Source: an uncultured Eubacteriales bacterium (lineage in GTDB: Bacteria; Bacillota; Clostridia; Peptostreptococcales; Anaerovoracaceae). Taken from it: a DNA stretch of 16,536 bases. The notes under the pieces were generated by a model. The model searched no databases, was not told where the DNA came from, and was given only the letters and a program-made list of their open reading frames with translations. This document shows, in pieces, positions 14,832-16,536 of this stretch (position 1 is its first letter; every line of letters starts with the position of its first letter). The DNA lies in assembly GCA_910583765.1 (NCBI GenBank), contig CAJTYS010000064.1, forward strand, positions 1-16,536. The letters are read 5' to 3'. A program made the translations under genes and the position numbers.

Positions 14832-15446
14832 TTGGATCTCCTTTCCCCCTTGCCGTTTCAACGCCTCCACGTAGTCTTCCCAACCCGGTTCCCCTGCGTA
14901 TTTCAAGTATTCGAGAAACCGTTCCACTTCCGTCAGCTCCATGATCGGACGGTGTTCTCGATTCACCTTTGGCAGCTCGATGTAGTGAAACTGCATCAGG
15001 TTGGTCAGCGTTTTCCCCGTTCGCGCTTCTCTGAGGACGTGGCAGGTGTGAAACTCTCCGCCCAGCCGAGGCAGGGCGTAATTCAAAATCGATATGCTGA
15101 CGGTTTTTTTCAGTTTACCATACTTCTCGCCCGTTGCCAATCCCTGCATCACCATGCCGCAGTGATAGTAAAGGTTTCGTTCGATGATTTCCTCGTCTTC
15201 TGTGAATTGCATTTCGATGTCCAGCAGTTCGCCCCTGTTCGTTTCCGCTTTGATGTCCAGGATCCCCTCTTTTTGCGCGTCCGTTTCCCGCACGTTGAAG
15301 GGATTTTTGTAGATCACGGATTTGATGGGATCGTCTTTCCGATCCAGGATCAAATTGAGCATGCCGATCAACGCGGCTTTGCAGGCTTTGTTTTCCCTTC
15401 CAAACACTGCTTTGAATATCACGTCGTTTTTTAATGTCAGTGCCAT
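14490..15446 (-). CDS. Rpn family recombination-promoting nuclease / putative transposase (PD-(D/E)XK)
   Basis: A 318-residue protein with an N-terminal PD-(D/E)XK nuclease domain: the family motif NDVIFKAVFG at 7-16, then ILDIKAE with Asp64 and the ExQ motif LDIEMQF with Glu78 and Gln80, all intact. The middle (about 85-200) carries the usual helical region. Residues 225-290 form a strong Glu/Lys/Leu-rich coiled coil ending in a small helical tail (IAKIAEITAMGEEQVRAYL). Rpn proteins are DNA endonucleases linked to recA-independent recombination and, more recently, to phage defence. The start at 15446 has an AGGGG-type site and a strong promoter upstream. The gene is in the gap where DUF2232 is normally found, between rpsR and gdpP. 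No terminator is obvious behind it, so its transcript may read into gdpP. Confidence 0.9.
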   Translation of the reverse strand: MALTLKNDVIFKAVFGRENKACKAALIGMLNLILDRKDDPIKSVIYKNPFNVRETDAQKEGILDIKAETNRGELLDIEMQFTEDEEIIERNLYYHCGMVMQGLATGEKYGKLKKTVSISILNYALPRLGGEFHTCHVLREARTGKTLTNLMQFHYIELPKVNREHRPIMELTEVERFLEYLKYAGEPGWEDYVEALKRQGGKEIQMTDAIMREVTQEEILREKAIARDKFLHWQASCQRENKKLKAERAELEEQMRQLKEEKAQLEAASSQLERMSTELEEVEIQLKHTIQSLAAQGMDIAKIAEITAMGEEQVRAYL

Positions 15447-15490
15447 GTTTTACCCCTTTCGATTATGTAATTTTTATTATAATTTCTATA

Positions 15491-15519
15491 ATTTTACATC
15501 TTCAAAAGGGATTTGTCAA
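15491..15519 (-). promoter_or_regulatory. Sigma-A promoter of rpn
   Basis: On the minus strand a perfect TTGACA (15519-15514) and TAAAAT (15496-15491, five of six) are separated by exactly 17 bases in AT-rich DNA. Transcription should start near 15484, about 38 bases ahead of the rpn ATG. Confidence 0.8.
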
Positions 15520-15571
15520 TCATTTACATGTATTTTTTTACATAAAAAATATTTCCGTTAATATTTCATGT

Positions 15572-15625
15572 CACAAAGTCCACATCGTCCACATCTGAAA
15601 GAGCATCAGCGCGGCTGACTTTGTG
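15572..15625. repeat. 9-bp inverted repeat enclosing a tandem 9-mer
   Basis: CACAAAGTC (15572-15580) and GACTTTGTG (15617-15625) are perfect complements 36 bases apart. Just inside the left arm GTCCACATC occurs twice in tandem (15578-15586 and 15587-15595). Function unknown; it lies upstream of the rpn promoter. Apart from this, the promoter and the terminator, nothing is seen in 15447-15775. Confidence 0.5.
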
Positions 15626-15720
15626 CCATGTATCGCCTCGCCAGTATTAAGTCGCACGACAGATCTTTCTAAACAAAACGGTGGGATAACAACGCCTTCA
15701 TGGGAATCAATATGTTCCGC

Positions 15721-15760
15721 AAAAAGAAAAAACAGGACCAGCTATTTAATGCTGATCCTG
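15721..15760 (-). terminator. Rho-independent terminator of the rpsF-ssb-rpsR operon
   Basis: On the minus strand the arms CAGGATCAGC (15760-15751) and GCTGGTCCTG (15742-15733) pair over 10 positions with one G-U, enclose an 8-base loop and are followed by TTTTTTCTTTTT (15732-15721). It begins 16 bases after the rpsR stop and separates this operon from rpn. Confidence 0.9.
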
Positions 15761-15775
15761 CGATTGGAAAGATTC

Positions 15776-16006
15776 TTAGTCCGCTGTATATGGCAGAAGC
15801 GCGACAATCCTCGCTCTTTTGATGGCTCTTGTCACTTCTCTCTGATGCACAGCGCAGGTTCCGGTGATCCTCTTTGGAAGGATCTTACCTCTTTCTGTTA
15901 CATATTTCTTCAGTTTTTCAACGTCTTTGTAATCTATGGTTTCTGTCTTGTCCGCACAGAACTGGCACACTTTTTTTCTTCTCATGCCGCCACGTCTTTT
16001 TTCCAT
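15776..16006 (-). CDS. rpsR: Ribosomal protein bS18
   Basis: A 76-residue small-subunit protein of normal length that binds 16S rRNA with bS6 on the platform. The basic start MEKRRGGMRRKK, the YKDVEKLKKYV segment and LPKRITGTCAVHQREVTRAI core are diagnostic. It keeps CQFC plus Cys and His in TCAVH, the zinc-binding form. The ATG at 16006 has AAGGAG 8 bases upstream. It starts 18 bases after ssb and ends just before the terminator. Confidence 0.98.
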   Translation of the reverse strand: MEKRRGGMRRKKVCQFCADKTETIDYKDVEKLKKYVTERGKILPKRITGTCAVHQREVTRAIKRARIVALLPYTAD

Positions 16007-16024
16007 GACATAATCTCCTTTCTT

Positions 16025-16471
16025 TTAGAATGGGATGTCCTCATCCTCAATGGCTGAAAATCCGTCTGGGATCCCCATGTCTTCTCTCGGTGAAGAAGGC
16101 TGCGCCGCTGCCGCAGGCCGATTGTTTGCCGGCCTATCGTTTCTTTCACCACGGTCGCCCCAATCTAAAAATTCTACATTGTTGGCAACGACCTCTGTGG
16201 TATAGACGGTCACGCCATCTTTATTCGTGTATTTTCCGGTCTGGATCCTTCCTTGTACGCCTACGAGACGGCCTTTTTTCAGAAAACGTTCGCAGTTTTC
16301 CGCCTGTCTTCCAAATACGACTACATTAGGAAAGTCCGTCTGCTTTTCGCCGCCGGATCTTGTCGGGCGGTCAATGGCCACGCTGAATCTAGCCACAGCC
16401 ATCTGCGTTTCAGAAGTATACCGGACTTCAGGGTCCCTGGTCAATCTGCCGATCAGTACTACATTATTCAT
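16025..16471 (-). CDS. ssb: Single-stranded DNA-binding protein
   Basis: A 148-residue SSB. The N-terminal OB fold (1-about 105) begins MNNVVLIGRLTRDPEVRYT and includes FPNVVVFGRQAENC and the KKGRLVGVQGRIQT strand. A short flexible Asn/Pro/Ala-rich linker (about 112-135) leads to the acidic tip DEDIPF, which recruits replication and repair proteins. It coats ssDNA at forks. Encoded between rpsF and rpsR, as in most bacteria. An AGGGG-type site precedes the ATG. Confidence 0.98.
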   Translation of the reverse strand: MNNVVLIGRLTRDPEVRYTSETQMAVARFSVAIDRPTRSGGEKQTDFPNVVVFGRQAENCERFLKKGRLVGVQGRIQTGKYTNKDGVTVYTTEVVANNVEFLDWGDRGERNDRPANNRPAAAAQPSSPREDMGIPDGFSAIEDEDIPF

Positions 16472-16483
16472 ACCCGCACCCCT

Positions 16484-16536
16484 TTATTTTTCATCTTTAT
16501 TGATGATCATGTGTCTCATTACATTATCTGAGATCT
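16484..16536 (-). CDS. rpsF: Ribosomal protein bS6, C-terminal end (partial)
   Basis: Only the last 16 sense codons are in the window. They read ISDNVMRHMIINKDEK and then TAA at 16486-16484. The pattern NVMRHMI is typical of the bS6 C-terminus, and the position directly ahead of ssb and rpsR fits the conserved operon. The gene continues beyond the right edge. Confidence 0.85.
   Translation of the reverse strand, partial: ISDNVMRHMIINKDEK

Noticed and set aside
14685..15434. 249-codon open frame on the plus strand
   Set aside because: Antisense of the rpn nuclease gene, with no recognisable domain; the opposite strand has the family motifs and a strong promoter.

Overview
The window looks like a chromosomal segment of a strictly anaerobic Gram-positive bacterium of the class Clostridia. 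The evidence is the gene order rpsF-ssb-rpsR ... gdpP-rplI-dnaB with a DnaD-type primosome protein behind it, Firmicutes-type Shine-Dalgarno sites (GGAGG), sigma-A-like promoters, and a multidomain flavodiiron protein of the kind found in anaerobes. A family-level placement (for example Anaerovoracaceae) is only a guess. There are no rRNA or tRNA genes, no CRISPR array and no complete insertion sequence.

Layout. Bases 1-53 are a pure CTGT microsatellite cut by the window edge, followed by about 300 bases with no convincing gene. Bases 362-721 (minus) hold a short ORF that resembles the C-terminal tail of an Rpn/PD-(D/E)XK nuclease-type protein. Bases 787-3564 (plus) form a three-gene envelope-sensing operon: an OmpR-type response regulator, a membrane histidine kinase and a membrane-anchored double-PepSY protein with a Cys/His-rich tail. 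Bases 3754-6291 encode an 845-residue flavodiiron protein fused to rubredoxin and NAD(P)H:rubredoxin oxidoreductase, an oxygen/NO detoxifier. It is followed by an intracellular subtilisin-like protease (6432-7520) whose Shine-Dalgarno site lies inside a long leader hairpin.

From 7627 to the right end everything is on the minus strand. Transcription runs from rpsF (partial), ssb and rpsR to a good terminator at 15721-15760. Next comes an rpn nuclease gene with its own strong promoter. After it come two 93-bp tandem repeats plus a partial third copy, each carrying an extended -10 promoter pointing at gdpP. The long operon gdpP, rplI, dnaB, a DUF1858 redox-type small protein, dnaD-like and an M23 peptidase follows. 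In related bacteria rpsR is usually followed by a DUF2232 membrane protein and a membrane-anchored GdpP. Here DUF2232 is missing from its usual place, GdpP has no membrane segments, and rpn plus the repeats sit in the gap.

The observations most worth a second look are: (1) a strongly signalled in-frame internal start inside rpn, predicting a 113-residue C-terminal small protein like the intragenic antitoxins reported for enterobacterial Rpn proteins; (2) the tandem 93-bp promoter-bearing repeats ahead of a truncated gdpP; (3) the Shine-Dalgarno-sequestering hairpin ahead of the protease; and (4) a DnaD protein ending in what looks like the zinc/helicase-binding domain of a DnaI/DnaC helicase loader, with no loader ATPase in the operon.
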